Positions 9,487 to 20,025 of a stretch of DNA of 64,000 bases are shown here, in pieces. This stretch comes from Planctomycetia bacterium (lineage in GTDB: Bacteria; Planctomycetota; Phycisphaerae; UBA1845; UTPLA1). Below the pieces are notes generated by a model. The model saw nothing but the letters and a program-made list of their open reading frames with translations, made no database searches and was not told the origin of the DNA. The stretch lies in NCBI GenBank assembly GCA_015075745.1, contig JABTTW010000002.1:1109556-1173555 (forward strand), written 5' to 3'. Numbering within the stretch: the first letter of the stretch is position 1; each line of letters opens with the position of its first letter. The translations under genes and the position numbers were made by a program.

Positions 9487-9787
9487 CTGGTGTCACTTCC
9501 AATTGCTCCGGGGCCCGGGAGGCGACGGTCTGTGCTCGCACAGCGATTCTTCGCCTGGCAATCTTCTCGGCCATGGCGGGGACTCGGCACAGATCGGGCC
9601 ACCGCCAACCAAAGCATCGGAAACAAATCTCGACGTGCAAAGGACATAGTTCCGCAGACGTCCGGAGTGGTTTGGGGGCGGGACGGCGACTGCCCGATAG
9701 AAAGGCGGCGGCAGCGCGCGGCGTCGGGACAGCGGTTGTAGGAGGTAAGCGCGGAGGCCTTTTCTCGGACGAAGGTCAAAATTTTGT
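9487..9787. other. Intergenic region without a credible gene
   Basis: This lies between the divergent beta-helix protein and EF-G genes. The several overlapping ORFs here have no ribosome sites or recognisable sequence and appear to be noise. It presumably carries the promoter of the minus-strand gene. Confidence 0.5.
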
Positions 9788-9817
9788 TTGACTGGTGTTT
9801 TATGGACCGGATATACT
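9788..9817 (+). promoter_or_regulatory. Candidate sigma-70 promoter of the EF-G gene
   Basis: TTGACT (9788-9793) and TATACT (9812-9817) are separated by 18 bases, close to the housekeeping consensus and in an AT-rich patch unlike its surroundings. It would give a leader of about 220 bases before the EF-G start. It is a pattern match only. Confidence 0.5.
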
Positions 9818-10043
9818 AAGGGGCTCGGCCTTAACCAGCCGATCAGACCGCCGAATCGATTCTCCCCCTTTGAAATACCAAGGGAAGATCGTCGCCGAAC
9901 CGCAAAACGTCGCGGGGCGGCAAGGTTTCAGCTCCGCAATTTTAGCGGCAGGCTGAATTGGAATGAATGTGCATGTCGAGACATGCGGAGTTGACGAGAT
10001 GGCCGTTTCGACGAAAGTCAGGACTACGACCGAAGGTGATGAG

Positions 10044-12134
10044 ATGAACGCGTCGCCCCTATCACATTTGCGCAACGTCGGGATTTCCGCCCATATCGAT
10101 TCGGGCAAGACCACGCTGACGGAGCGCATTCTGTATTACGCCGGCCGAATCCACAAGATTCAGGAGGTGAAGGGTAAGGACGGCGAAGGCGCGACGATGG
10201 ACTATATGGACCTGGAGCGCGAGCGCGGCATCACGATCACCAGCGCCGCGACGCGCGTCGAGTGGAACGAGAACCCGATCAACATCATCGACACGCCGGG
10301 GCACGTGGACTTCACGGTGGAAGTCGAGCGGTCGCTTCGCGTATTGGACGGGGCGATCCTGGTACTGTGCGGCGTCGCCGGTGTGCAGTCGCAGTCGATC
10401 ACGGTCGATCGGCAAATGAAGCGGTACCGGGTGCCGCGAATCTGCTTTATCAACAAGCTCGATCGTCAGGGCGCCGATCCGGTCAACGTGATCAAGGGCC
10501 TCGAAGAGAAGCTCGGCCTGACGACCGTTCAGATGCAGCTCCCGATCGGTCTGGGCAACGACCTGCAGGGAATCATCGACCTGGTTCGGATGCAGGCGGC
10601 CTACTTCGACGGTGATCGCGGCGAGAGGATTCGGTGGGAGCCGATCCCTGAATCGTTGAAGGATGAGGCCCAGAGCGCACGGGCCGGCATGCTGGATGCG
10701 CTGAGTCTTCACGACGACGAACTGCTTTCCATCATGCTGGAGGAGAAGCCGGTTCCCGAGGAACTTATCCACACCATCGTTCGGCGCGGCTGTATTTCGG
10801 GCGATTTCTCACCTGTGCTGATGGGATCAGCTTATAAGAACAAGGGCGTCCAGCTTCTGCTTGACGCGATCATTCGGTATCTGCCCAGCCCTCTCGATCG
10901 CGAGATCTTCGCGTACGACATGGACAACGGCGAGGCCGAAGTTCCGCTTGAGGCGAGCCCAGACGCTGCCTTTGTGGGGCTGGCGTTCAAGCTGGTGGAT
11001 GAGACATTCGGGCAGCTTACCTACATGCGCATCTACCAGGGCAAGATGACTCGGGGCGAGCGCTACACGATTTCCCGAACGGGCAAGCCGGCTCGCTTCG
11101 GCCGAATCCTTCGGATGCACGCGAACGATCGCGAAGACATCGACAACGCGTCCGCGGGCGACATCGTGGCGGTGGTCGGAATCGACTGCGTCTCTGGCGA
11201 CACGTTCTGCGGCGAGGGCGCGAGTTACTCGCTGGAGTCGATGCACGTGATGGACCCGGTGATTTCGCTCGCCGTGTCACCGGCGCGCAGCGCCGACCGG
11301 GACAAGTTTTCGAAGGCCGTATCGCGATTCGCGAAGGAAGACCCCACTTTTCACGTGAGCAGCGACCCCGAGACGGGAGAGACGATCATCTCGGGCATGG
11401 GGGAACTGCACCTCGATGTTTATTGCGAGCGCATTCGCCGTGAGTACAAGGTGGAGCTGGTGGTCGGTCAGCCGCGGGTCAGCTACCGCGAAGCGCCGTC
11501 GCAGGCAGTGCCGTACAACTACAAGCACAAGAAGCAGACCGGCGGATCGGGCCAGTATGCCCACGTCGTCGGAACGCTCGAGCCGCTGCCGGATGACCAC
11601 GAGACCGGGTACGAATTCGAGAACAAGGTCTTCGGCGGACGCATCCCGACCGAGTACATTCCGTCGGTCGACAAGGGATATCAGTCGATGCTGGCGAAGG
11701 GGCCGTTGGCGGGCTATCAGATCACAGGCGTGAAGATGATTCTCGAAGACGGGTCGAGCCACGCGGTGGATTCGTCCGACATGGCGTTTCAGATTTGTGC
11801 ACGCGACGCCTTCCGCGAGGCGTTTCTGGCCAGCAAGCCGGTATTGCTCGAGCCGATCATGAAGGTCCAGGCGGAGACGCCGTCGGAGTTTCAGGGGTCG
11901 ATCATCGGCGATCTGGCGAGCCGGCGCGGACTTGTTCTGGCGACGGAGAATCGGGGCCCGCTGACTGTGATTGATGCGGAGGTCCCGCTGGCGAAGATGT
12001 TCGGCTATGCGACAGACGTTCGCTCGATGTCGCAGGGCAAGGCTTCGTTTACGATGGAGTTCCTGAAATACAAGCGCGTCCCGGCGTCGATCCAGGTGGA
12101 AATCGTCGAGGCGGCGAAGAAGGCCAAGAAGTAA
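10044..12134 (+). CDS. fusA: Translation elongation factor G, EF-G1/mitochondrial-like (spdEFG1) type
   Basis: A 696-aa ribosomal translocase GTPase. G1 is HIDSGKTT, switch I is [11 protein letters not shown]3 is DTPGHVDF and G4 is NKLD; domains II to V follow ([22 protein letters not shown], domain IV tip). HIDSGKTT with [20 protein letters not shown] is the signature of the EF-G clade shared by spirochaetes, planctomycetes and mitochondria, in which EF-G1 does translocation and a separate EF-G2 does recycling (shown for Borrelia). I chose the ATG at 10044 because AAGGTGATGAG precedes it and the protein then starts about 10 residues before RNVGI. An in-frame ATG at 9999 with GGAG upstream is also possible. 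Confidence 0.95.
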   Translation: MNASPLSHLRNVGISAHIDSGKTTLTERILYYAGRIHKIQEVKGKDGEGATMDYMDLERERGITITSAATRVEWNENPINIIDTPGHVDFTVEVERSLRVLDGAILVLCGVAGVQSQSITVDRQMKRYRVPRICFINKLDRQGADPVNVIKGLEEKLGLTTVQMQLPIGLGNDLQGIIDLVRMQAAYFDGDRGERIRWEPIPESLKDEAQSARAGMLDALSLHDDELLSIMLEEKPVPEELIHTIVRRGCISGDFSPVLMGSAYKNKGVQLLLDAIIRYLPSPLDREIFAYDMDNGEAEVPLEASPDAAFVGLAFKLVDETFGQLTYMRIYQGKMTRGERYTISRTGKPARFGRILRMHANDREDIDNASAGDIVAVVGIDCVSGDTFCGEGASYSLESMHVMDPVISLAVSPARSADRDKFSKAVSRFAKEDPTFHVSSDPETGETIISGMGELHLDVYCERIRREYKVELVVGQPRVSYREAPSQAVPYNYKHKKQTGGSGQYAHVVGTLEPLPDDHETGYEFENKVFGGRIPTEYIPSVDKGYQSMLAKGPLAGYQITGVKMILEDGSSHAVDSSDMAFQICARDAFREAFLASKPVLLEPIMKVQAETPSEFQGSIIGDLASRRGLVLATENRGPLTVIDAEVPLAKMFGYATDVRSMSQGKASFTMEFLKYKRVPASIQVEIVEAAKKAKK

Positions 12135-12234
12135 GATTGGACGGCGCGGAGTCGTCCCTTCTTTGGTAGAGCGCGAACTCGCGACTCATCCTCGTCAAGA
12201 TTTGTGATACATCGCACATTCGGAGGTCGCCACC

Positions 12235-12951
12235 ATGCACGAACGATTCAGCGATCGAGCCCGCCGGGCCTTGGCGCTTGCCAACCTCGAGGCCATCCAA
12301 CTTCATCATGAAAACCTTTCCCCAACGCATGTGCTTTTGGGCCTTTTGAATGTCGGCGGTAGCGTGGGGGTCTTGGCCCTACACAATCTGGATGTTGACA
12401 TTGAGGCGATGCGTGCCGACTTGGCCAAGCGGGTTGAGCCAGGCAACAAGGAGCTTCACCAGGCGAAGCTGGCGCAGAGCGCCGAGACCCGCCAAGTAAT
12501 CCTTTTCGCGATCGAGGAAGCCCGCAAGGTGGGCCATAAGTACATCGGAACAGAGCACCTGCTTCTGGGAATCCTTCGTGAAAACACCAACCTGGCGGCG
12601 GCGGCGTTGACGGCGCGCGGCGTCAAGATTGAGGCGTTGCGAGAGGAGATTCTGACGCTTCTGCGATCGGCGACGGATGAGAGCCACATGGCGACGGCCT
12701 CCGGCCATGATGGTCACGAGTGGATTCATCAGCAGGAGCTGGCCAAGGCATTTCGCTCGCCGAAGTTCTGGCATCGCCTGATTCAGGCTGTGGACTCGGC
12801 CAATCGCCTGGGCCACGGCGAGATCCGCGACGAGCACCTTCTGCTGGCGCTCTTACGAGAACCCGACGGATTCGTCTCGCAGATGCTCAATGAGAAGGGC
12901 GTGACGCTGGACTGGGTACGGGATCGGATCACGCGGGCCGCAGCGCTCTAA
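12235..12951 (+). CDS. ClpN-domain protein without ATPase domains
   Basis: This 238-aa protein has two Clp N repeats typical of ClpA/ClpC N-domains at about residues 3-145: RFSDRARRALALANLEAIQL with HENLSPTHVLLGLL, then ETRQVILFAIEEARKVGHKY with IGTEHLLLGILRE. A third, partial unit at 160-235 has LIQAVDSANRLGHGEIRDEH and LLLALLREPDG. No Walker motifs or AAA modules follow, so it cannot unfold proteins itself. Known ClpN domains bind adaptors, pArg-tagged proteins or substrates, so a modulator role is inferred. GGAGG lies about 9 bases upstream of the ATG. It follows fusA in the same direction with a gap of 100 bases. Confidence 0.85.
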   Translation: MHERFSDRARRALALANLEAIQLHHENLSPTHVLLGLLNVGGSVGVLALHNLDVDIEAMRADLAKRVEPGNKELHQAKLAQSAETRQVILFAIEEARKVGHKYIGTEHLLLGILRENTNLAAAALTARGVKIEALREEILTLLRSATDESHMATASGHDGHEWIHQQELAKAFRSPKFWHRLIQAVDSANRLGHGEIRDEHLLLALLREPDGFVSQMLNEKGVTLDWVRDRITRAAAL

Positions 12952-13019
12952 GAGGCGTGCTCGTTTGTCACGCACGTTGGGCCCATCTCAGGCTGAGGGA
13001 GACCAACGTCGAACCGGAC

Positions 13020-15404
13020 TCAATTTCGACTGGCAAAGGGTTTGCTGCCATCAACACGAAAGACGAAGTCCTCGGTGCGTCCAATTAGCGAGTCGGGAAG
13101 TATCGCGAACGAGGCGTATGTCGGGGACTTGATGTCGCACTTTGCCACCACGCTAAACTCAGATTGAGTCGCATCCAGGATGGTGGTCAAACCCCGATCA
13201 TTGGTGAAGTAGACGTAGTCGCCGGAGGCAACCGGAGACGCATAGTGCATGCCTCCGAGCCGGTCTCGCCATAGCTTCTCGCCTGTCGCGGTATCCAGAC
13301 AGACCGCGACTCCGCCGTCGGTCACCGCGTATAGCTTTCCATGTGTGAGAATTGGAGAGGAGCAGTTCGACGACGGAACGATCACGCTCCACACTTCGGG
13401 GTCATCGGTGGAGCCGAGCTTAGACTTGGCGAGGGCCGTCGTTCGCTTGGACCCCACGCAGTAAATACGATCGTCATCCATAACAATGCTTGCGACCAGG
13501 TCGCCGTCGAAACTGTAGTCGATGGGATGGTGCCACTTCTTCTTGCCCGTGGTAACGTCAAGACCCGTCAGCCCCACGAAATCCCATACGAGAATAGTCG
13601 GCTGACCATTGATCGTATCGACCACGGGGGTCCTGCTGCTCCCGCTTTCCGCCACCTTCGGGTTGGTGTCGAACAGTTCCTGCCAAAGCACCTGACCGGT
13701 ATTGCAATCGACAGCAGTCAATTGCGGGCGATTCCACAATCCGCGCCACACAAAGAGCAAATCCTCATTTGCGGTCAGCGACACCCCGACGCCGTAAATG
13801 CTCTTAAATAGCACCTTCTTGTTTTCCCACAGCAACTTGCCATGCAGGTCAATACACATCAGCCCACCGCAACCGAAGAACGAATACAACTTCTGTCGAT
13901 GGTGGCAGGATGTGGGAGTAGCTGGCGAATTGATCTTGTGTAATTGGCCTTCCGGGGCGTAGAGCCCTTCGGTCGTCCAAACCGTCTCACCGGTTTTGCT
14001 GTCCAGACAGACAATCGCCCGGGCGTAGACAACATCGTTCGAAATAAAGTTAACCCGAACGAAGGTAAAGATTGCGACCGCCAACAAGAGCGGCTTAAGC
14101 GTTCCTGGAACAATCGGCCGGGCGGCTGCGGACCTACAAAGGACCACAAGTTCATAGACGGCGTAAGCGAACATGATCGCAAGCACCGCGATGAGTGTGG
14201 ACCAGCCATTCATCGGAATCCATTTCGGCCTGGCCAGGTGGTACGTCAAATACGGTGACTTCGCCACGAGAGAATCGAGAACAAACGCAGCGACCATCAG
14301 TCCCGCGGCACATACGAAGAGGGAAGAAGCAAACACCACAAGCGATCGACGGACTGGCCAGCGGGCCGAGTCTTGTTCCGTTCTTGCAATGCCGCTTCTC
14401 ATCAAGAGGACAAGTCCAAAGACGATTGGGATAGCGCCACACATCCAAATGGCCAACTCATCCATAGGAACGGAGCGTACGCCCCATGAGGTTTCCTCGC
14501 CCGGGAGTGGTCTCTGACGAACGATTTTTGCGCCGATTACGGTGCTGATGACGAGGCCCACCACAACGGCGAACGAATAAAAGTATGATGAACGGCGGAG
14601 CATGGTCGATCTCGCGATCCCTTGAGGTTCGGCAGAAACCAACCGGCGCGTCATGCCATAGTTTACAAGGCTGGCCAAGCCACTGAGAAAGGGAATCGCC
14701 GCGCTTGCCCAAACCACTATTGCACTGGCGCCGAAGTAGCCTCCGCGAAACGCATGGTCTTTGGAGGGGGAAAAGATGAAGACCATGACGCCAAAGACAA
14801 GCCCGGCGACGCCCATCACGATGCGCCAGATCGAGCCCGGCGCGGCGTGGTATTCCATCAGGAGAATGCACAGGCCGACCATAATGCTTGAGCCGAGCCA
14901 GGCACGGATGACGCATCTTTCGTAGTCGATTGCGGCAGGCGCAAAGAAGACAAAGAACCAGATGAGGCAAGCGGCGCCGATGAATGCAGCCATGGTTGTG
15001 ACTTGACTAACGATTCCATAGCCCGGGAAATTCGTTTGGCTGCTCCGAATGATAATTCGCACAAATACGAGACCAACCAATAGGGCCAGCGCCGTCAATC
15101 CGTATGAGAAAAATTGCTCGACCCAAGCCATTTGAACAGAGGGGTAGGCCGTCGTGACATAGACGCGATCTGCAACGACGATCGGAGAGGAATGGCCCTG
15201 TCCAGGTACGACCGTCTTCCAGCGGAGTCCATCCTTGTCACTCCAACTCGTCGGGGTGGCGCCGTCGGCTCTGACTCCGAATCGTTTTCCGCCCCTCCAC
15301 TGCGACCACTCCGCATCATCCGCCAAGAGCGGTGATGCAGAAAAGAGCATGGTTATCGTTGCCAGTCTTCCGACGCATTTAAGGTAAGAACAAGACGGCC
15401 TCAT
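13020..15404 (-). CDS. PQQ-type beta-propeller protein with an inserted multi-pass membrane domain
   Basis: A 794-aa protein. A signal peptide (TITMLFSASPLLA) leads to a first propeller blade (WSQWRGGKRFGV, WKTVVPGQGHSSPIVVADRV). About ten hydrophobic helices follow at about residues 100-455. A BamB/PQQ-like repeat propeller then closes the protein (DSKTGETVWTT, DLHGKLLWENKK, DCNTGQVLWQELF, DVTTGKKKWHHP, DTATGEKLWRD). The blades should lie outside the cytoplasm. Splitting of blade 1 from the rest by a membrane domain is unusual. No cofactor-binding or catalytic residues can be assigned. It lies downstream of ppc in the same direction, 219 bases away. Confidence 0.8.
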   Translation of the reverse strand: MRPSCSYLKCVGRLATITMLFSASPLLADDAEWSQWRGGKRFGVRADGATPTSWSDKDGLRWKTVVPGQGHSSPIVVADRVYVTTAYPSVQMAWVEQFFSYGLTALALLVGLVFVRIIIRSSQTNFPGYGIVSQVTTMAAFIGAACLIWFFVFFAPAAIDYERCVIRAWLGSSIMVGLCILLMEYHAAPGSIWRIVMGVAGLVFGVMVFIFSPSKDHAFRGGYFGASAIVVWASAAIPFLSGLASLVNYGMTRRLVSAEPQGIARSTMLRRSSYFYSFAVVVGLVISTVIGAKIVRQRPLPGEETSWGVRSVPMDELAIWMCGAIPIVFGLVLLMRSGIARTEQDSARWPVRRSLVVFASSLFVCAAGLMVAAFVLDSLVAKSPYLTYHLARPKWIPMNGWSTLIAVLAIMFAYAVYELVVLCRSAAARPIVPGTLKPLLLAVAIFTFVRVNFISNDVVYARAIVCLDSKTGETVWTTEGLYAPEGQLHKINSPATPTSCHHRQKLYSFFGCGGLMCIDLHGKLLWENKKVLFKSIYGVGVSLTANEDLLFVWRGLWNRPQLTAVDCNTGQVLWQELFDTNPKVAESGSSRTPVVDTINGQPTILVWDFVGLTGLDVTTGKKKWHHPIDYSFDGDLVASIVMDDDRIYCVGSKRTTALAKSKLGSTDDPEVWSVIVPSSNCSSPILTHGKLYAVTDGGVAVCLDTATGEKLWRDRLGGMHYASPVASGDYVYFTNDRGLTTILDATQSEFSVVAKCDIKSPTYASFAILPDSLIGRTEDFVFRVDGSKPFASRN

Positions 15405-15623
15405 CGTCCAGCTCCTTGGGAACGATGAGTGCCTCCCTAATTGAAATGACTGCGCATGCCCGAGGAGACCGTCACTGTTCCTATGATTCGCTTAGTATAA
15501 ATCTGTACAATCGATGATTGCAAGGGTCGCCGGTGAAATAAGACATTGGTACCGCCGGGCGCGGGCGACTCCTGAATGAGCCGGCATCAGGGTTAACAGC
15601 ACTTCCCGGGTGAAAATTGAGGC

Positions 15624-18374
15624 TCAACCGGTGCTCTGCATCGCTGCCGCTATGCCATTGACGCTTCTTTGCAACATGAGGCGAAGGGCCGGGCGGGCGG
15701 CGTCGGGGGCAACTCGATAGCGGCGGAGCAGCTCCACCTGAAGGATATTCAGCACGTCGGTCGCGGGATTGCGCGCGGAAATCAAAGATTGGATGACGGG
15801 GTTGTTGTCGAGCAAGCGAGACTGCCCGGTGATTGAGAGGATGGCGTTTGCCGTGCGTTGGAACTCCGCGCTGATGCGCAGGTGAATATCGCTTGAGGAC
15901 TTGCTCGCATCGGCATAGAGGCGTGAGGCGGGCAGGCGAGCCCTGGTCATTTCCTGCTGCATGTTGTCGATGATGGTCTTGAAGAACTCCCATTCCTGGT
16001 ACAGGCGACGAAGTGAGTCGGCGGTCTCGGGTCGATCGTGGATCAATGACTCCACCGCTGAGCCCACGCCAAACCAGCCGGGCACGTTGTAGCGCATCTG
16101 CGTCCAGGCGAAGACCCAGGGAATGGCGCGGAGGTTTTCGAACGACAAGCCTCCGGCGTTTCTTGAAACGGGTCTAGAGGCGATCGGCAGGCCGGCGATG
16201 TGCTCGATCGGCGAGATGCCGCAATACCACTCCCAGAATTGGTCGTCATCAATCAACTCGCGGTAGGCCTGCATCGACCGGACGGCGAGTTCGTCCATGA
16301 TTCTGACTCGGTCCTCGACGGAAATGTGTTGCGGGCCGACGGCGCCGGCGAAACCGGCCATGGTTGATTGGTCGGCCTCGGATTGCGCCGTACCGACGAG
16401 CATCGCGGAGACAATCTGCTCGAGGTGGCGACGGGTGATCTGCGGGAGGCCGTAGCGAAAGGAGATGACTTCGCCCTGCTCGGTGAAGCGGATGCGACCG
16501 TTTCTGCTGACAGGCGGCGACGAGAGAATTGCGCGATTGGCGCGGCCGCCGCCCCGACCGACCGTACCGCCGCGGCCGTGAAAGAAACGCAACTCGATGC
16601 CGGCCTGGCGACAGGTCTGTGCGATGACGGACTGGGCTTTTTGCAGGGCCCAATTCGACATCCAGTAACCGCCGTCCTTATTGCTGTCGGAGTAGCCGAG
16701 CATAATCTCTTGAAAATCGTTTCGGGCGCGCAGGTAGGCTCGATAGGCGGTTGATGCGAAGAGGCGCTCCAAGAGGGCCGGGGCATTTTCGAGATCCTCA
16801 ACGGTCTCTACGAGCGGAGCTACGTCCAGTGAGGCGGTGAGGCAACCATCCCGGGTCTCCCAGAGGCCGGCCTCCTTGATGAGCAGAAGCACTTCGAGCA
16901 CGTCACTGACCTGGTGAGTCATACTGACGACGTAACTTCCGATGGCTTCGGCGTCGATCGCCATGGCGGACTTGAGGACATCAAGGACGTCGAGGATCTG
17001 TCGTGTGTCATCGGAGAGGGGCATCGACGGCCCGTGCAGTGGGCGCGGGGTGACCAGTTCCTGCTCGAGAATCTCTATGCGACGGGATTCATCGGTTGAT
17101 TCGTAGTCCGGGCAAACGCCGGCCACGCGGAGGAGTTCGGCGACGGCGGACTCGTGCAGGTCGCTGTGGCGTCGGACGTCCATCGCGGCCATTGAGAAGC
17201 GAAATGTCTTGGCGCTGCGTTCGACGCGGGCGAGCCTTCCACTTCGAGCGAGAGACGGCAGGCCGGCCTGCTCGAGAGAATCACGGAGATGGTCAATGTC
17301 TTCGATGAAACGGGCCGCTGGATAGATTGAGGCATCGTCAAACGCGAGGCGGAGCTTGCCGATGATCTGGGCGACGCGGTGACGGAAGGGCTCGTGGGCG
17401 AGGAATCGAAGCAGTTCCTGCGGGACGAGGTTTTGATTCGAATCCTGCGCGACAATGCGTCGTAACTCTTCGGGGACTTCGGCGTGGCGATCGGAGACGC
17501 TGAGCTCGGCGAAGACGTCTTCCAGGGCGCGGATGTGCAACTGGACTGCGGCCTGGTGCTGCATTGTGAGTGCGGTGCGGGTGACGTCGGGGGTGACGTT
17601 AGGATTGCCGTCGGCGTCACCGCCGATCCAGGTTCTATAGCGGAGAAAGATGGGGAGCGGGCCGCTCCAGTCGTAGTAAGTTTCGAGGGCCGCGGCGATG
17701 TCTTCGTAGAGCAGCGGGACGGTTTCCCAGATGGTCGAGGTCAGGAAGTGGAGGCCGCTGCGCACTTCGTCGAGGACGGTGGGCCGTTCGCTGCGAATGT
17801 CCTCGGTGACGTAAAGAGTCAGCACCAGGGCGCGAAGGTCGTCAATGAGTCGCTTACGCTCGGCCGGTGCGAGGGAAGCATCGTCCAGCAGGAGAAGCAC
17901 TTCGGCGATTGCCTTGTGTTTTCGAAGAATGGTTCGCCGGCGACCCTCGGTGGGATGGGCTGTGAGGGTGGGACGGATGTCGAGCCGGGCGACGACGGCG
18001 AGGACATCGTGAATGTTCAGGCCCAGTTCTTTGAGTTGACGGACGGCGTCGGCGATCGACTCGGCGCGAGGACTCTCATCGGTCGCGACGCGCTGGCGGG
18101 CGCGATTGACCCGGATGATCTCGCACTTCTCGGCTTGATTGAGCAGGTGGAACTGGAGGGTGAGCGAATTGAGCAGCCGGTCGATTTCGGTGTCGGAGAG
18201 CGCGGCGATCATCGCCAGGACCTCGGCGGACGCCGCGCCGGCCTGGTCCAGCGCCTTTGACGCGCAGCGCTGCCGCAAATCGTTGCACATCGTGACGTGC
18301 TGACTGCCCGATCGTTTGAGCATGATGGACTCCATCATGCCGGCGAGGAGTTCGTTATTTGCTTGCATGGTCAT
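15624..18374 (-). CDS. ppc: Phosphoenolpyruvate carboxylase
   Basis: A 916-aa enzyme, the normal length, that carboxylates PEP with bicarbonate to oxaloacetate to replenish the TCA cycle. Catalytic motifs are present: TAHPTEGRRRT (His), GYSDSNKDGGYWMSNWAL, FFHGRGGTVGRGGG and the C-terminal NGIAAAMQSTG. The PEPC lysine/arginine region QGEVISFRYG is also there. The start at 18374 (MTMQANNELL) could be two codons later. It is divergent from the esterase gene. Confidence 0.96.
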   Translation of the reverse strand: MTMQANNELLAGMMESIMLKRSGSQHVTMCNDLRQRCASKALDQAGAASAEVLAMIAALSDTEIDRLLNSLTLQFHLLNQAEKCEIIRVNRARQRVATDESPRAESIADAVRQLKELGLNIHDVLAVVARLDIRPTLTAHPTEGRRRTILRKHKAIAEVLLLLDDASLAPAERKRLIDDLRALVLTLYVTEDIRSERPTVLDEVRSGLHFLTSTIWETVPLLYEDIAAALETYYDWSGPLPIFLRYRTWIGGDADGNPNVTPDVTRTALTMQHQAAVQLHIRALEDVFAELSVSDRHAEVPEELRRIVAQDSNQNLVPQELLRFLAHEPFRHRVAQIIGKLRLAFDDASIYPAARFIEDIDHLRDSLEQAGLPSLARSGRLARVERSAKTFRFSMAAMDVRRHSDLHESAVAELLRVAGVCPDYESTDESRRIEILEQELVTPRPLHGPSMPLSDDTRQILDVLDVLKSAMAIDAEAIGSYVVSMTHQVSDVLEVLLLIKEAGLWETRDGCLTASLDVAPLVETVEDLENAPALLERLFASTAYRAYLRARNDFQEIMLGYSDSNKDGGYWMSNWALQKAQSVIAQTCRQAGIELRFFHGRGGTVGRGGGRANRAILSSPPVSRNGRIRFTEQGEVISFRYGLPQITRRHLEQIVSAMLVGTAQSEADQSTMAGFAGAVGPQHISVEDRVRIMDELAVRSMQAYRELIDDDQFWEWYCGISPIEHIAGLPIASRPVSRNAGGLSFENLRAIPWVFAWTQMRYNVPGWFGVGSAVESLIHDRPETADSLRRLYQEWEFFKTIIDNMQQEMTRARLPASRLYADASKSSSDIHLRISAEFQRTANAILSITGQSRLLDNNPVIQSLISARNPATDVLNILQVELLRRYRVAPDAARPALRLMLQRSVNGIAAAMQSTG

Positions 18375-18459
18375 GGGGCTTGGGCTCCTGTCCTCGCTTG
18401 TCGCTTTGCAGGCGGTAGTCTAACGTCTCCAGAAAATCGGCCTAATGGAGAAACGGAAG

Positions 18460-20025
18460 ATGCTCACTCAGGTTGAATCGCGACGATTTTCCAGCGCGAT
18501 CATATTACTCGTTGCTACGCTGGGCGGCTTGGGCGGCGTCGCGCGGGCCGACGCCGGTGACGCAGCCGTTTTCGAAGTTCGATTCGACCGGAAACTGCGG
18601 GACGAGCCGTTTACCGGGCGAGTATTGATATTCCTTTCCGCGGAACTAAGCGGCGAGCCGAGGCTTACCCATAACTGGTTAAGCCGGGAGCCGATACTCA
18701 GCCAGGACGTGAGCGACTGGGCACCGGGACAACCGCTTCAGCTCAAGCGCCTGCAAGCGTACCCTTACGAATTGGGGAAGATTCCATCGGGAAAATACGC
18801 CGTGCAGGCAGTGATGCACACGAACATTGACCGACCACATTCGGGCAGGGCGGCGGGCAATCTCTATTCGCGGGCCAAGACGATTGACTTCGATGCTAAC
18901 ACGAGCGGCGTGATTCGGCTGAGGATCGGCCGGAAGGTGAAGGAGGACCGACACGACGTCGATACGGAAAACGCCAAGAGCGTGCGGATTCGCAGCGAAT
19001 GCCTTTCGAAATTTCATGGGCGGGATGTGTTCCTACGATGCATGGTGGCGCTTCCGACGGCCTATCGAGAGAACCCGACGAAGAAGTTCCCAGCGCTTTA
19101 CGTGATTCCCGGATTCGGCGGGGACGAACGCGAGGCGATGATGTATTCGAGTTTCCTGGGGTCGTCGAAAACGCCATTTGTGCGGATCGGCCTGGATGCG
19201 ATGTGTCCGCTCGGGCACCACGTGTTCGCAGACTCCGACAATAACGGGCCGTATGGTCGGGCGCTGGTTGAAGAACTAATTCCGCACCTCGAAAAGGAGT
19301 TTCGGTTGATTTCGGAGCCGACGGCGCGCCTGCTCACAGGGCACTCGTCGGGTGGATGGAGCAGCCTGTGGTTGCAGATCACGTATCCCGAGTATTTTGG
19401 TGGGACGTGGTCCACGTCGCCGGACTCGGTGGACTTTCGCGATTTCTGCGGGCTCGACCTCTACGACGCCAAGACGAACTTCTTCACGCAATCATCGGGG
19501 ACGCCGTGGCCGATCATGCGCCAGGGCGGCTCCATCAAGCTGCTCTTAAGGGACTTCGCGAGGATGGAAGATGTGCTTGGGCCGGGAGGGCAGATGCAGT
19601 CCTTTGAGGCGGTATTCGGCCCGCGCGGTGAGGATGGCGCGCCCGTGCCGCTTTGGGATCGGCGTACGGGGAAGATCGACCCCGAAGTGGTCAAGGCGTG
19701 GCGGCGATATGACATCACCGACAAACTTCGGCGGGAATGGAAAACGCTGGGCCCGAAGCTAACGGGCAAAATCACGGTCATCATCGGGGACGCCGACAAC
19801 TTCTATCTCAATGGGGCGACGGAACTGCTGAAAAAAGCTCTGGCCGAACTGGGCTCAGATGCGCGTGTGATCATCGAGCCCGATCGGGATCACGGCTCGA
19901 TCATGTTCTCGCCGTCGTTTCGGGCGATGATGGACGAAATGAGCGCGAAGTTCGCGGCGTCTCATCCGGAGTTTGAGATCGAATCGAAGATCTCGACGAC
20001 GCAGGGGACGTCGAACGACGACTAA
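18460..20025 (+). CDS. Secreted esterase-like alpha/beta hydrolase
   Basis: A 521-aa protein with a signal peptide (FSSAIILLVATLGGLGGVARA). An N-terminal beta-rich domain of about 150 aa precedes an esterase D/Fes-type hydrolase domain. The nucleophile elbow is GHSSGG, the oxyanion region is YVIPGFGGDEREAM, an acid is likely near IIGDADNFYL, and the catalytic His is likely in EPDRDHGSI. The role is probably hydrolysis of an ester in the periplasm or outside the cell; the substrate is unknown. The ATG at 18460 has GGAG 9 bases upstream, better than the ATG at 18445. Its stop overlaps the convergent E2 stop by 4 bases. Confidence 0.82.
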   Translation: MLTQVESRRFSSAIILLVATLGGLGGVARADAGDAAVFEVRFDRKLRDEPFTGRVLIFLSAELSGEPRLTHNWLSREPILSQDVSDWAPGQPLQLKRLQAYPYELGKIPSGKYAVQAVMHTNIDRPHSGRAAGNLYSRAKTIDFDANTSGVIRLRIGRKVKEDRHDVDTENAKSVRIRSECLSKFHGRDVFLRCMVALPTAYRENPTKKFPALYVIPGFGGDEREAMMYSSFLGSSKTPFVRIGLDAMCPLGHHVFADSDNNGPYGRALVEELIPHLEKEFRLISEPTARLLTGHSSGGWSSLWLQITYPEYFGGTWSTSPDSVDFRDFCGLDLYDAKTNFFTQSSGTPWPIMRQGGSIKLLLRDFARMEDVLGPGGQMQSFEAVFGPRGEDGAPVPLWDRRTGKIDPEVVKAWRRYDITDKLRREWKTLGPKLTGKITVIIGDADNFYLNGATELLKKALAELGSDARVIIEPDRDHGSIMFSPSFRAMMDEMSAKFAASHPEFEIESKISTTQGTSNDD

